Assembly (NCBI GenBank): GCA_030950365.1
Contig: JAUZRQ010000111.1
Coordinates: forward strand, 17,518 to 81,517
Direction: 5' to 3'
Length of the DNA stretch: 64,000 bases
Source of the DNA: Candidatus Zhuqueibacterota bacterium
GTDB lineage: Bacteria > Zhuqueibacterota > Zhuqueibacteria > Zhuqueibacterales > Geothermadaptataceae
The notes beneath the pieces were generated by a model, which saw nothing but the letters and a program-made list of their open reading frames with translations, made no database searches and had not been told where the DNA came from. The translations under genes were made by a program, and so were the position numbers. Of this stretch, positions 36,479 through 45,897 are shown in pieces. The stretch's first letter is position 1. The number at the start of each line of letters is the position of its first letter.

Positions 36479-38164
36479 TTATTTCTTTTTCTGGTTTTCC
36501 TGCTGCAAAGCCGCTGCCAGCAAAGCCCCGAATTCGGTGATTTGCTTCGGCCGGTTCGGTTTCACCGGTGCGGATTTGGGCGCCTTGCCTTTAGATTTGG
36601 ACTTGGTTCGGCGCGCCTTCACCTGTGCCTCGTATTGCTGCGCATCCAATTCCGGCATCAGGGCTAGTCGCCGCTTATCCGGCGCGATGTTGGCAATTTT
36701 GAACCGGTGTTTCGAGCCCATGGGAAAGGCCTTTGTGGGCTTTTTGTAGCCCATTTTCTTCAACGCCGAAAATGGCACCAGTCCGGTGAGGCCCGGCTCC
36801 ACCTCGGCCAGCAGGCCAAAATTGGTCATTCCGTCCACTTTGGCCTCGATGACATCATCGATGTGATATTTTTCGTGAATGGTTTCCCAGGGATCGTGCG
36901 ACGGTAATTCACGCTGCGTCAGTTGCAGCCGCTTTTGCACCGGATCCAGCGAACGAATCCAGCCTTCAATTTCGTTGCCGACATCGTACTCGGGTTGGTT
37001 GTACTGCGCGCCAGAACGGATCTGCGAAATATGCAACAAGCCTTCGATGCCCGGCTGCAATTCTACAAAAATGCCAAAATCGGTTTTGCGTTTGATTTTG
37101 CCTTTGAACGGATCGCCGGGTTTAGCCTGCTCGGCAAATTCCTGCCACATTTCCTCATGCAACGATTTCATCGAAAGCGAAATGCGCTGGCTTTCCGGCG
37201 CCAGCTTGATGACCCGCGCGCGCACCTCCTGACCGACCTTCAGTACCTCTGACGGATGTTCGATGAAATTCTCACTGATTTCGGAAATGTGCACCAGCCC
37301 TTCGACACCGCCGAGATCGATGAACGCGCCGAAGCTGTGCAACGAGGCGACTTTGCCCTCAACCACATCGCCAACTTTCAGCCGGTCAAAGATTTCGCTG
37401 GCTTTTTCTTCGGCCTCTTCCTGTTGCCAGTCGCTGCGTGAAAGTACAAACTTGTTGGCATTCGGCTGATATTCCAGAATTTTGAACGTGAAGGTTTTGT
37501 CCACCGCCTCATCGGGATTTTCATTCGATTGCCGGTCCAGCTTACCGGTGGGCAAGAATGCCATTTCGCCGCCCACGTCCACGCGAAAACCGCCGTTGAC
37601 TTTCTCAACGATTTTCCCCACCACCGGAATGCCGGTTTTGTAGGCGGCTTCGATGGCCATGCGGTTGGCCATCTCCGGCTGCAGCACCCGTGCCAGGCGC
37701 AGGGTCGGCTCGGTTTCTACGATCACGCCTTCCACTTCATCGCCGACGCCCTGGCCGTCCAGCTCGCGCACCAGCAACGTGGCCTCGGATTTGGCGCCGC
37801 AATCGACAATGGCCACATCATCATGGATGGCCAATATCTTGCCTTTGACGCGATCTCCCACCCGGGGCGAGTATAGCTCCAGATTCTCCTCGACTGCGCT
37901 GGCGAACTCACCGGCGTCCGCGGGGGCATCATCGACGCTGGCGGTCTCCTGTGACGCAGCTTCTTCTAATGCGGCTTCCGACGCTTTGGTCGCCTGGCTT
38001 GCGGCTTCCTGAGGCTCGGCCTGAAAAGGCTCAGGCTGAGCGGTTTGCGGGTCTTGCAATTCCTGCTTGACTGCGTCTGATGTATCCACGTCCTGATGGT
38101 TGATTTCGGAATTCACGGGGTCCTGATCATTGGGTTGAGTCGTCATCTTGTCATCGGTCACCAT
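36479..38164 (-). CDS. S1 RNA-binding domain protein (ribosomal protein S1-like)
   Basis: 561 residues. An acidic, Gln/Glu/Ala-rich N-terminal tail of about 105 residues is followed by five S1 OB-fold repeats, beginning near YSPRVGDRVKGK, IPVVGKIVEK, LKVGDVVEGKV, AKPGDPFKGKI and YHIDDVIEAKV. The C-terminus is basic (KARRTKSKSKGK). Proteobacterial S1 has six repeats; four to five are usual in other phyla. It probably helps load mRNA on the ribosome, but a separate RNA-binding role is possible. AGGTGAT precedes the ATG. A second ATG six codons in is less well placed. Confidence 0.88.
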   Translation of the reverse strand: MVTDDKMTTQPNDQDPVNSEINHQDVDTSDAVKQELQDPQTAQPEPFQAEPQEAASQATKASEAALEEAASQETASVDDAPADAGEFASAVEENLELYSPRVGDRVKGKILAIHDDVAIVDCGAKSEATLLVRELDGQGVGDEVEGVIVETEPTLRLARVLQPEMANRMAIEAAYKTGIPVVGKIVEKVNGGFRVDVGGEMAFLPTGKLDRQSNENPDEAVDKTFTFKILEYQPNANKFVLSRSDWQQEEAEEKASEIFDRLKVGDVVEGKVASLHSFGAFIDLGGVEGLVHISEISENFIEHPSEVLKVGQEVRARVIKLAPESQRISLSMKSLHEEMWQEFAEQAKPGDPFKGKIKRKTDFGIFVELQPGIEGLLHISQIRSGAQYNQPEYDVGNEIEGWIRSLDPVQKRLQLTQRELPSHDPWETIHEKYHIDDVIEAKVDGMTNFGLLAEVEPGLTGLVPFSALKKMGYKKPTKAFPMGSKHRFKIANIAPDKRRLALMPELDAQQYEAQVKARRTKSKSKGKAPKSAPVKPNRPKQITEFGALLAAALQQENQKKK

Positions 38165-38241
38165 AAACCATCACCTGTTTGGGTTCGAAACTCATCAGGC
38201 CCGGCGGCCTGGTTGCTTCACCTGTTGTTTCGGCGTTTGTC

Positions 38242-40035
38242 TTAGATTTCCTGCAAAGTGTATTTGCGTCCTTTGTTGACCTTCTTCAAATAATCCAGCA
38301 GAGGCGCAAAATATTCCAGCATGGGTTTGGCTGTCAGGTCTTCGCCCGTGGTTTCACGCAGCAGCTCGCGCCAGTCCCGCGTGGCTCCGGGCTGCATGAT
38401 CTTCTTCAAGAAATCGCCAACCGCTTTGTTGCCATAGTAATTGGTGGCGTGCGGATCCTGATTCAGGATATTTTTGGCAATGTAATTGTGCAATTGGAAC
38501 AAAATGACGTAGGAAATGGCGTAATCGTAATACTGCGCGGCATCATCGGTGATATGCGTTTTGGAAGCCGGATCGCAGTACTCCTCGCCGCGCGGCGATG
38601 GCGGCACAATGCCCTGATACGTTTTCTTCAGTTCCCACCATTTGCGGTTGAATTGATCCGCAGGCAGGTCGTTGGCGTATAGTTCATACTCGAATTCGGT
38701 CATCACCCCGGCCGACCAGGGAATGAACACGATGTAGTTGAGCGCTTCTTTCAGCAGCGTTCGCATTTCATCGGTTTGTGCATCGGCCGGCAACAGATCG
38801 AGATGGGCCAGAAACGGCTTTTGCATGGCGGCGAGGCCGAGTAAACTGCCCATGCCTTCATGAAACGCCCGGTTCGCGCCTTCGCGAAGCAGGATCGGCA
38901 CTTCGGGTCGGCTGTATTCGAGGAAATAGTAAATATGACCGAGCTCGTGGTGCACGGTTTCGTACCACTCGGCGTTTGGCACCACGCTCATCAGGCAGCG
39001 CACATCGCGCTCGAGATCCATGTGCCAGGCCGAAGCATGGTTGTTCTTTTTGTAATCGGCATCTGGAGGCAGGGGATAGAGGCTCGACTTTTTCCAAAAG
39101 CTCTGCGGCAGCGGCTCGAAGCCAACACTGACGTAGAAACGCTCTCCCTGTTTAACCAACCATTCGGCGGTTTTGGTTTTCAGGGCGCTGTCCAGATCAA
39201 GGCCCTCGACTTTGACCATCGCGGTCCAGTCCTGCCCCCAGCGGTTGGGCAGCCAGTGCGCCGGCAGCATGTCCGGCACCTTTTTCAGGCCGTATTTTTT
39301 TGCCAGCTCGTAGCGCGCATAGGTATGCAGTTCACGGTACAGCGGCCGGATTTCCCGGTTTAGCCGACGCATCAGTTCGAGCATCTCGACAGTGGTCATG
39401 CCGTAATCCGACACCTGGTAGGAAAAATAATCGTCGTATCCCAACGCCTGTACGGTTTTATTGCGCAGCGCCTGCAGCTTCACCATGCCATCCCGCAAAG
39501 GCCTGCCCACCTCTTTGCTGGCTTCCCAGGCTTTGAGGCGCCGTGACGGCCGGGTTTCGTTTTTGAGGATGTCGTCGATGTCGTTGGTAGAAACCGATTT
39601 CCCGCCGATGCGGAAATCGAATCCGAACAGCTTTTTGACCTGCTCGGTCTCGACTTTGATTTTTTCTTTGACCAGATCGGCCACGGTTTGCGGATTTTCC
39701 GCCGCCTGGTACAGGATTTTTTCCAGTTGACGAACCTGCAACGGTTCGAGCCGATCCTTGCGCTCGAGAAAATAGCGTGCCTTTTCGATGTTTTCGGTGC
39801 TGCCAGTAAAAGCGGCCAGGGCCTCTTTGGCGGCCCGGGCGGCGGCCTGAATGGTGGTATCGCCTTCAATAATCATCGTATTGGCTTTCCACTCGGCTTC
39901 GGCGGCTTTGTATTGCAGGTCTTTGTAGGTTTGCGTGTAGTCATCGAGGAAGGCTTGCGCCTGACGCGACACCTCGTTTTTGCCGCTGCAGGCGAGGAGA
40001 AGGGGAATCAAGGCCATTGCCAAAAACGATCTCAT
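38242..40035 (-). CDS. M2-family (ACE-like) peptidase, lipoprotein
   Basis: Zinc dipeptidyl-carboxypeptidase of the angiotensin-converting-enzyme family, 597 residues. The signal ends in a perfect lipobox LLLAC (C16). The zinc site is H363-E-L-G-H367 with the third ligand E393 in REGANRAFHEG, as in ACE but with two extra residues between. GGAGGGACACG precedes the ATG. It likely sits on the outer face of a membrane and removes dipeptides from peptide C-termini. It is the first gene of a minus-strand run with the S1 and plsC genes, spaced 77 and 227 bases. Confidence 0.92.
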   Translation of the reverse strand: MRSFLAMALIPLLLACSGKNEVSRQAQAFLDDYTQTYKDLQYKAAEAEWKANTMIIEGDTTIQAAARAAKEALAAFTGSTENIEKARYFLERKDRLEPLQVRQLEKILYQAAENPQTVADLVKEKIKVETEQVKKLFGFDFRIGGKSVSTNDIDDILKNETRPSRRLKAWEASKEVGRPLRDGMVKLQALRNKTVQALGYDDYFSYQVSDYGMTTVEMLELMRRLNREIRPLYRELHTYARYELAKKYGLKKVPDMLPAHWLPNRWGQDWTAMVKVEGLDLDSALKTKTAEWLVKQGERFYVSVGFEPLPQSFWKKSSLYPLPPDADYKKNNHASAWHMDLERDVRCLMSVVPNAEWYETVHHELGHIYYFLEYSRPEVPILLREGANRAFHEGMGSLLGLAAMQKPFLAHLDLLPADAQTDEMRTLLKEALNYIVFIPWSAGVMTEFEYELYANDLPADQFNRKWWELKKTYQGIVPPSPRGEEYCDPASKTHITDDAAQYYDYAISYVILFQLHNYIAKNILNQDPHATNYYGNKAVGDFLKKIMQPGATRDWRELLRETTGEDLTAKPMLEYFAPLLDYLKKVNKGRKYTLQEI

Positions 40036-40581
40036 CGTGTCCCTCCGTAAAAATAAATCATGATCCGCCGGGCGGTGCGGCTCCGATCGTCCCCCAATGG
40101 TAGCATGACAAAAGCACTAACCATAGTTCTACGCCTGTTTCTTTCCTGCACCGTGCCCACGCTGAACGCGGCGCACCAATCGTGTTGCGTTTTGCAAACA
40201 CCAAAGGGGCTATTCCGCGACATTTTCGCACAATCGGCCAAAATTAGCCGCTGCGGAACCCTTTTCGTAACCTCAAGTTTTCATACAAGATATACACAGA
40301 AAGGCAAAACATCCAATCCGTAGGGAAGAATCCTTACCAATATATCATTTGCGCTGAAAATGTCAAGCGATTCAGACATCAAGTTGTCGATTCTTTGGAG
40401 TTTGCCCGCAGAAAAAAAAACACCAGGCACCTCGAAGGTGCCTGGTGTTTTGCAGAAAGTTTAAGCGCTTTTCAGTTTCCGATTGCCGCCGCTTTTGGGA
40501 ATCAAAGATTTTTCCTGATCCATTCGCAAACCAATTGGAATGAGCCGGCACAGCAAAGAGAAACTGCAGTGTGAACCGCAA
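40036..40581. other. Intergenic region with dsbD terminator
   Basis: 546 bases between two minus-strand genes. It contains the strong hairpin at 40412-40451. The rest has no supported gene; a plus-strand frame at 40060-40323 has no ribosome-binding site and an implausible composition. The promoter of the M2 peptidase gene should lie at 40036-40150 but no clear boxes were found. Confidence 0.6.
40412..40451 (-). terminator. Strong intrinsic terminator of dsbD
   Basis: A 16-bp perfect stem (40417-40432 with 40436-40451) closes a CGA loop. On the minus strand it is followed by nine T, so it ends dsbD transcription. Four T on the plus strand could make it weakly bidirectional. Confidence 0.92.
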
Positions 40582-42882
40582 TTAGTTGGTGCCGCCAAAC
40601 ACCGCGTCCATGCGTCTGGCGAATTCCTCACCCGGAATGAACCCGACCACACGCAGTTCGCGGCGCTCCTGGCCATCCGGGCCGATGAACACCACCGTGG
40701 GCAACCCTTTGATGTTGAATTCTTTGCGGATGGCCTGCACCGGCGGCGATGCGAATTTGGTCAGATCGGCGCGCAGCAGCAGAAATTTATGCGCCCGCTG
40801 CCGAACCGGCTCGCTGGGAAATGTCAATTTTTCCAGCTCCCGGCAGGCCACGCACCATTCTGCGGTAAAATCGATGATCACCGGTCGGCCTTCCATTTTG
40901 GCCTGCTGCAACATTTCTTTCGAATACGGCTGCCAGTCGTCGGCTGCGGCCGTGCTTTCTGGCCAGGCAAGCCACACCGCCACGGCCAGAAACGTCAGCC
41001 CCACTCCGCGGCGCACCAGTCCGAAGTATTTCGAAGCGAATTGCGTCCGGTCAACGAAGCCGATGTAAATACCGCCGAGAATCAGCACGAACGGCAGCAA
41101 GTAAGTGGCCAGGGTATCCGGCATGATCGGCTCCAGAAAATACGCCGCCATACCCAGCAAAATAAAGCCGAAAATCTTTTTTACCCATATCATCCACAGG
41201 CCGGATTTGGGCAGTTTCGACAGCGAGCCGGTAAAGGTCCCCAAAATGAGATACGGCAATCCAAGTCCGAGCGACAGCACGAAAAACAGCCAGAATCCCA
41301 GCACCGGGTCACCGGTGGTGCCCACGTAGGTCAGCAGGGCGAGGACAAACGGCCCGATGCATGGCGCCGCCACGATGCCCACGGTCAGGCCCATGAAAAA
41401 GGCGCCAAAATAGCCCTGGCGTGCGCCGCCGGCCAGCCGGTTCAGCGATTGCGGCACGGTCAGTTCCCAAACGCCGAACATGCTCAGGGCCAGGGCCACC
41501 ATCACCGCGGCGACGAAAATCAGCACCACAGGGTTCTGCAGCATGGAGCCAAACAATGAGCCGCTCAGCGCGGCGACGAGCCCGAGAATGGAATAGGTGA
41601 TGGCAATGCCCATGACATAAATGAAGGCCAGCACCGCAGATTTGGCCACGCTGCCCCTGGCCTGTCCGCCGAAATAGGAGATGGTGATCGGGATCAGCGG
41701 GTACACGCAGGGCGTCAGATTCAGGGCAAGGCCGCCCAGAAAAATGAACACCAGCGCCAGCGCCAGGCCCTTTTCGGCGATGAGTCCGCCGATTTTGTTG
41801 TCGTTACCGTTGGACGTTGCGGTCAAAGACAAATCGAGATTATCGAAAATTTCGGGATACAGCATGTTGATGGCTTCCTGGCGGTCGGCCAGCTCCAGAA
41901 CGCCACTAAACGAAGCGGTGGCCGGCGGCAGACAGGCCACGTCGTTGCATGCCTGATAGCTAAGCTCGCCACGGAGTTCGACCTGCTCCGCTTTCACCGA
42001 TTCATTGATAGTAAGCAGCACGCCAACATATACGGTGCCGTCGTACACCGCCAGAGAATCCTCGGAGAAATCGAATTTGGCAATTTTTGCTTTCGGAAAC
42101 ACCACCTTGCGAATGGTGACGCCTGCCATATCTGCGAAGTGCACTTCGGTGGGAATCAAAAACTCATCGCGCGGACGATCAGAGTTGATGTGCCAGCCCG
42201 GTTGGATGTTGAGTTCAATGGCCGCTTTCAATTCGCTGCCCGGGTAGGCGCGATCCAGCGAAAACAGCACCCTGGCCTTCACGATGTCTTCGGCATTCTC
42301 TGCCGCCGCTGTGCGAGTTTCGGCGCCGGATGGAAATTGGATTCCGGTTTGCGGAGTCAAAGCTGGTGCCGGAGTCGCCGCGGCCTGTCCGGCCAGTCTC
42401 AGCTCGTGCGCAAACGATTTGGTCACCGGCGGTAGGCAACTGTTATCGTTGCAGGCCTGGTATTGCAGCGTGCCCTGCACGCGGATGCGATCTCCTGTAG
42501 CCTGCGGCGAGATGGACAGGCGGATTTCGATCACCGCCTCGCCATCGTACACCGCCAGCTCGGTCTCGGAAAAGGCAAATCTGGCCATTTTCGGTTTGGG
42601 ATATCGGATGGCCACGACCTTGAATTGCTTGGAAGGCGTGAGTTTGAGTTTCGTCGGAATGAGAAATTCGTCCAGCGGCTTGTGGGCGTTGATGTGCCAG
42701 CCTTCCTGGATGTACAAAATCGCCGATAGCGTGACGGTCTCGCCCGGCTTGACCTCCTCGCGGTCGGCGCGGAGCTCCAGCTTAACAAGGTTTTCCGGAT
42801 TGGCTAACTGCGCCTTCGCACCTCCAACGAAAAGCAGTGCAGCAAACAGCCCTGGCAACAGCAGATTTTTGAAGCGAGTCAT
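40582..42882 (-). CDS. dsbD: Thiol:disulfide interchange protein DsbD with duplicated N-terminal domain
   Basis: Moves electrons from cytoplasmic thioredoxin to the periplasm. After a signal peptide (about 1-24) there are two homologous DsbD-alpha-like domains, each with GWHIN, DEFLIPT and a terminal cysteine pair (CNDNSCLPP near 147-152 and CNDVACLPP near 312-318). An eight-helix membrane domain follows with the redox cysteines in LNLTPCVYPL and AAPCIGPF, then a C-terminal thioredoxin domain with CVAC (near 676-679). At 766 residues it is about 200 longer than E. coli DsbD, accounted for by the extra N domain. GAGGG precedes the ATG. It diverges from the haem operon and may supply reductant for cytochrome c maturation (inference). 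Confidence 0.93.
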   Translation of the reverse strand: MTRFKNLLLPGLFAALLFVGGAKAQLANPENLVKLELRADREEVKPGETVTLSAILYIQEGWHINAHKPLDEFLIPTKLKLTPSKQFKVVAIRYPKPKMARFAFSETELAVYDGEAVIEIRLSISPQATGDRIRVQGTLQYQACNDNSCLPPVTKSFAHELRLAGQAAATPAPALTPQTGIQFPSGAETRTAAAENAEDIVKARVLFSLDRAYPGSELKAAIELNIQPGWHINSDRPRDEFLIPTEVHFADMAGVTIRKVVFPKAKIAKFDFSEDSLAVYDGTVYVGVLLTINESVKAEQVELRGELSYQACNDVACLPPATASFSGVLELADRQEAINMLYPEIFDNLDLSLTATSNGNDNKIGGLIAEKGLALALVFIFLGGLALNLTPCVYPLIPITISYFGGQARGSVAKSAVLAFIYVMGIAITYSILGLVAALSGSLFGSMLQNPVVLIFVAAVMVALALSMFGVWELTVPQSLNRLAGGARQGYFGAFFMGLTVGIVAAPCIGPFVLALLTYVGTTGDPVLGFWLFFVLSLGLGLPYLILGTFTGSLSKLPKSGLWMIWVKKIFGFILLGMAAYFLEPIMPDTLATYLLPFVLILGGIYIGFVDRTQFASKYFGLVRRGVGLTFLAVAVWLAWPESTAAADDWQPYSKEMLQQAKMEGRPVIIDFTAEWCVACRELEKLTFPSEPVRQRAHKFLLLRADLTKFASPPVQAIRKEFNIKGLPTVVFIGPDGQERRELRVVGFIPGEEFARRMDAVFGGTN

Positions 42883-43658
42883 GGTATCCCTCGAATTGGT
42901 TCAGGACACGTGTCTTCGATTAAACCGAGATAGTTCTGTTATTCTTTAGCAGAAATAGGATGTCTGCGAAAGAATGCCGTCCATCGGCCACCGGGGCAGG
43001 CGATGGAATGATGGATTTCAATACGGTACTTTTATGTAAAAATTTTACACGCATTACTGCAACCCTGCTCTTGAGGAGCCATTCTCCTTTCTATGGCTTC
43101 TGACAGGGATGCTATTGGTTCGACGCTGCTTATATATTCAATATTGCCATAACAACGATCGCAGGATATCTCTTCCATTATTTGGAAGCGAAATCGCTGA
43201 GAATTGGCCTACCCGTTTTTCAATACTTGAGTCCCTGAGCAATATCCGTGCAAAACCAATTAAGCCTGAACGGGGTTTTATGCAATCAAAAACGCACAAT
43301 AATGATGCACAACCTTTTCATTTTGAAAAGGTGCTTTTCATTTTTGACAGTCTGGACAGAAGTCTTGATGCAGGTCGTTGAAAAATTGGAAATTAAGGCA
43401 TCGAACTAATATAAATAAAATTAATGAGTTGCGTGGCTGCCGCTCTGAAACCCAAGCGGCGGCTAATAAACGTGGTATAATCCTTGCGCTATGTTGAGGC
43501 AAACCGCCGCTATGAAACGCAACCGATTCCGGCGATATAACGCTTTCATAATAAAGAATTTCGCACAAAATTACAATAGCGTATTTCCCAAATGTGAGTG
43601 CATGTGTGCAAGGTTGAGAGCCAAATGGATATGTGAATGCTAAGCGAAGGGTAGGTTG
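42883..43658. other. Divergent intergenic region upstream of dsbD and hemA
   Basis: 776 bases, AT-richer than the flanks. It should hold promoters of both dsbD and the nine-gene haem operon. A 9-bp hairpin at 43312-43332 is the only structured element seen. A frame at 43109-43381 has no ribosome-binding site and spans that hairpin, so it is not supported. No riboswitch fold was recognised by eye. Confidence 0.5.
43312..43346 (+). terminator. Hairpin with T-rich tail in the haem operon leader region
   Basis: ACCTTTTCA / TGAAAAGGT closes a TTT loop (43312-43332), followed by GCTTTTCATTTTT. No gene precedes it on this strand, so it could be an attenuator in a long hemA leader or end an unseen transcript. 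Confidence 0.4.
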
Positions 43659-44966
43659 ATGCATGTAAAGGTTATTTCGTTTCATGTTTTTGACACTCCG
43701 ATTGACATGCTTGAACGGCTGTTTATCGGCGCCGATCAGGGATGTGCACTGGCCGCGCAGTTAATCGACGCTGATAACACCAACGAAATCGTGCCGATAT
43801 GTACTTGCAATCGCCTCGAATTTTACCTCTCTACGACAACCCCGGAATGGCTCACCCGAAAGCTGTACGAAGCCTTATCCGCGCTGACTGGCATCGCCGT
43901 GGACGACCTGATACAGCAGGCCCGCGAATATGAGGGCGAGGAGGCCATTCAGCATTTGTTCGAATCCATTGCCGGGCTAAAATCCATTGCGGTTGGTGAG
44001 AACGAAATCCAGGGGCAAATCCGGCAGGCTTATTTGGCGGCGCGTGAGCAGGGCCTGGCCCGGCAGATGCTGTCGCCGCTGTTTGAAACCGCAATCCGCG
44101 TGGGCAAGCGGATCCGCAACGAGACCCGGCTCGGCAGCGGCCGGTTTTCGCTTAGTAAAATGGCGCTGAAACAGATCCTGCCGGAACTGAAAAGCATGGA
44201 TCAGCCCCGGGTGCTGATCATCGGTACCGGCAAAATGGCGCGGGCCGCGGCCGACTATCTACAAACTCAGCATCACTGCGAATTCGTGTTCATCAGCCGG
44301 CACCCCGAGCAACGCAGCGATCTCGCCAGGCAATTCGGCCGGCCCATTTATCATTTTCATGAACTGCCGCAACAGCTTGCCAGGGCGGATGTGCTGTTTT
44401 CCGCCTATGGCACCCGCGACATTCTCATCACCCGGCGGCAGCTCGCGGAAATCGTGGCCGGTCGCCAGCGGCCGCTCTTTGTCATTGATATTGCCATGCC
44501 GCGCGATATCGATCCCGGCGTCAGTCAGCTCGATGGCGTGCGCTTCATTGACTTCGAGACGCTGTATCATTCTCAATGGCGCAGAGAGCTGGCCGCCGAC
44601 ACGGAAGTGCAGGCGGCGAAACGGATCATCGAGGCGGAGCGGCTGCAGTTCCGCATCCGTCAAAAGCAGCGCGAGCTGTCCAAAACGATTCAGCGGCTGC
44701 ACGCCTATTTCGGTGAAATCGCCCGCGACGAGCTGAACCGCACGCTGCGGGCCATGTCTCACCTCTCGGAACAGGATCAGAAAAAGATCGAAAAACTGGC
44801 ACACAGCATCACGCAGAAAATTCTGCACCGTCCCACGGTCATTTTGCGGCATCATGCCGGTGAGGATAGCCTGCCCGCATACCTGCGTTTTGTGGAAGAA
44901 ATGATCAATCTGAAAACGCGTAATGAAACGAAATCCATGGAGAGCATGAACCTTGAGCAGCCATGA
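43659..44966 (+). CDS. hemA: Glutamyl-tRNA reductase
   Basis: First committed enzyme of C5-pathway tetrapyrrole synthesis: NADPH reduction of glutamyl-tRNA to glutamate-1-semialdehyde. The nucleophilic cysteine is C50 (CTCNRLEFY), the tRNA/catalytic loop SIAVGENEIQGQIRQAY follows near residue 105, the NADPH motif is IGTGKMA, and a C-terminal dimerisation helix is present. Length from ATG 43659 is 435 residues (a TTG one codon earlier is possible). GAAGG lies eight bases upstream. It is first in hemA-C-D-E-N-G-B-H-L; hemC overlaps its end by 14 bases. Confidence 0.97.
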   Translation: MHVKVISFHVFDTPIDMLERLFIGADQGCALAAQLIDADNTNEIVPICTCNRLEFYLSTTTPEWLTRKLYEALSALTGIAVDDLIQQAREYEGEEAIQHLFESIAGLKSIAVGENEIQGQIRQAYLAAREQGLARQMLSPLFETAIRVGKRIRNETRLGSGRFSLSKMALKQILPELKSMDQPRVLIIGTGKMARAAADYLQTQHHCEFVFISRHPEQRSDLARQFGRPIYHFHELPQQLARADVLFSAYGTRDILITRRQLAEIVAGRQRPLFVIDIAMPRDIDPGVSQLDGVRFIDFETLYHSQWRRELAADTEVQAAKRIIEAERLQFRIRQKQRELSKTIQRLHAYFGEIARDELNRTLRAMSHLSEQDQKKIEKLAHSITQKILHRPTVILRHHAGEDSLPAYLRFVEEMINLKTRNETKSMESMNLEQP

Positions 44967-45897
44967 GACGCTAATTTTCGGATCACGCGGCAGCAAGCTG
45001 GCGCTGGCGCAAACCCAGTCCATTATGACGGCTCTGGAACGGCGGTTTTTCGGACTGCGCTGCGAGTTGAAAATCATCAAAACGCTTGGCGATCGCATTC
45101 TCGACCAGCCGCTGGCGAAAATTGAAGGCAAAGGACTTTTCGTCAAGGAGATCGAGAAAGCGCTTCTCAGCGGTGAAATCGATGTGGCCGTGCACAGTCT
45201 CAAAGACCTGCCCACGGAACAGCCCGAGGAGCTGATCATCGCGGCCATTCCCGAACGCGCCGATGCGCGTGATGTGCTTTATCATCCCCGGCAGCTCACA
45301 CTGGCCGAACTTCCGCCAATGGCCCGGATCGGCACCAGCAGTTTGCGCCGGTCGGCGCAGCTCAGGCGACTCCGCCCCGATATTCGCCTTTCTGACATCC
45401 GCGGCAACGTGGATACCCGCATGCGCAAGGTGGATGCCGGCGAATACGACGCCACCGTTCTGGCGGCGGCGGGCCTGCTCCGTCTGAATATGCTCAGCCA
45501 ACGCATGGTGTTTTTCCTGTTTGAGGAGATGCTGCCTGCTCCTGGCCAGGGCGCGCTGGCCATCGAAGTGCATCGCAATAATGAACGGGCGCTGCGCTAT
45601 GTGCGCGCCCTGAACCATGAGCCGACTGCGCTGGCGGTGCTGGCCGAACGCACGGTATTGTCCGCGCTGGGCGGCGGATGCGCCATTCCGCTGGCGGCCT
45701 TCGCGCAGGTGGATGGCAATGACATCCATCTGCAGGCGCGGGTGATTCACCCGGATGGCGCACCCATGCTGGCGGCCAGTGGGCATGCTCGTCGTGAGCA
45801 GGCCGAACGGCTCGGCCGGCAAATTGCTGAAAAACTGATTGAACAAGGTGCCCATGACATCATCCATGCAAAAGAAGTGAGCCATGCAATCGAGTAA
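44953..45897 (+). CDS. hemC: Porphobilinogen deaminase (hydroxymethylbilane synthase)
   Basis: Joins four porphobilinogens into hydroxymethylbilane. The catalytic aspartate is D85 (HSLKDLPTE), the Arg-rich substrate site is GTSSLRRSAQL, and the dipyrromethane cofactor attaches to C243 (GGGCAIPLA). Length is 314 residues. The start is TTG, since no ATG/GTG precedes the conserved SRGSKLALAQ; GGAGAG lies eight bases upstream inside hemA. The overlap suggests coupled translation at a reduced rate. Confidence 0.96.
   Translation: MSSHETLIFGSRGSKLALAQTQSIMTALERRFFGLRCELKIIKTLGDRILDQPLAKIEGKGLFVKEIEKALLSGEIDVAVHSLKDLPTEQPEELIIAAIPERADARDVLYHPRQLTLAELPPMARIGTSSLRRSAQLRRLRPDIRLSDIRGNVDTRMRKVDAGEYDATVLAAAGLLRLNMLSQRMVFFLFEEMLPAPGQGALAIEVHRNNERALRYVRALNHEPTALAVLAERTVLSALGGGCAIPLAAFAQVDGNDIHLQARVIHPDGAPMLAASGHARREQAERLGRQIAEKLIEQGAHDIIHAKEVSHAIE

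Noticed and set aside
38178..38215. GGTTCGAA-like tRNA arm
   Set aside because: No cloverleaf can be drawn around it; no tRNA gene was found in the window.
40060..40323. 87-codon plus-strand frame near the dsbD terminator
   Set aside because: No ribosome-binding site, no recognisable domain, lies antisense to the M2 peptidase promoter region.
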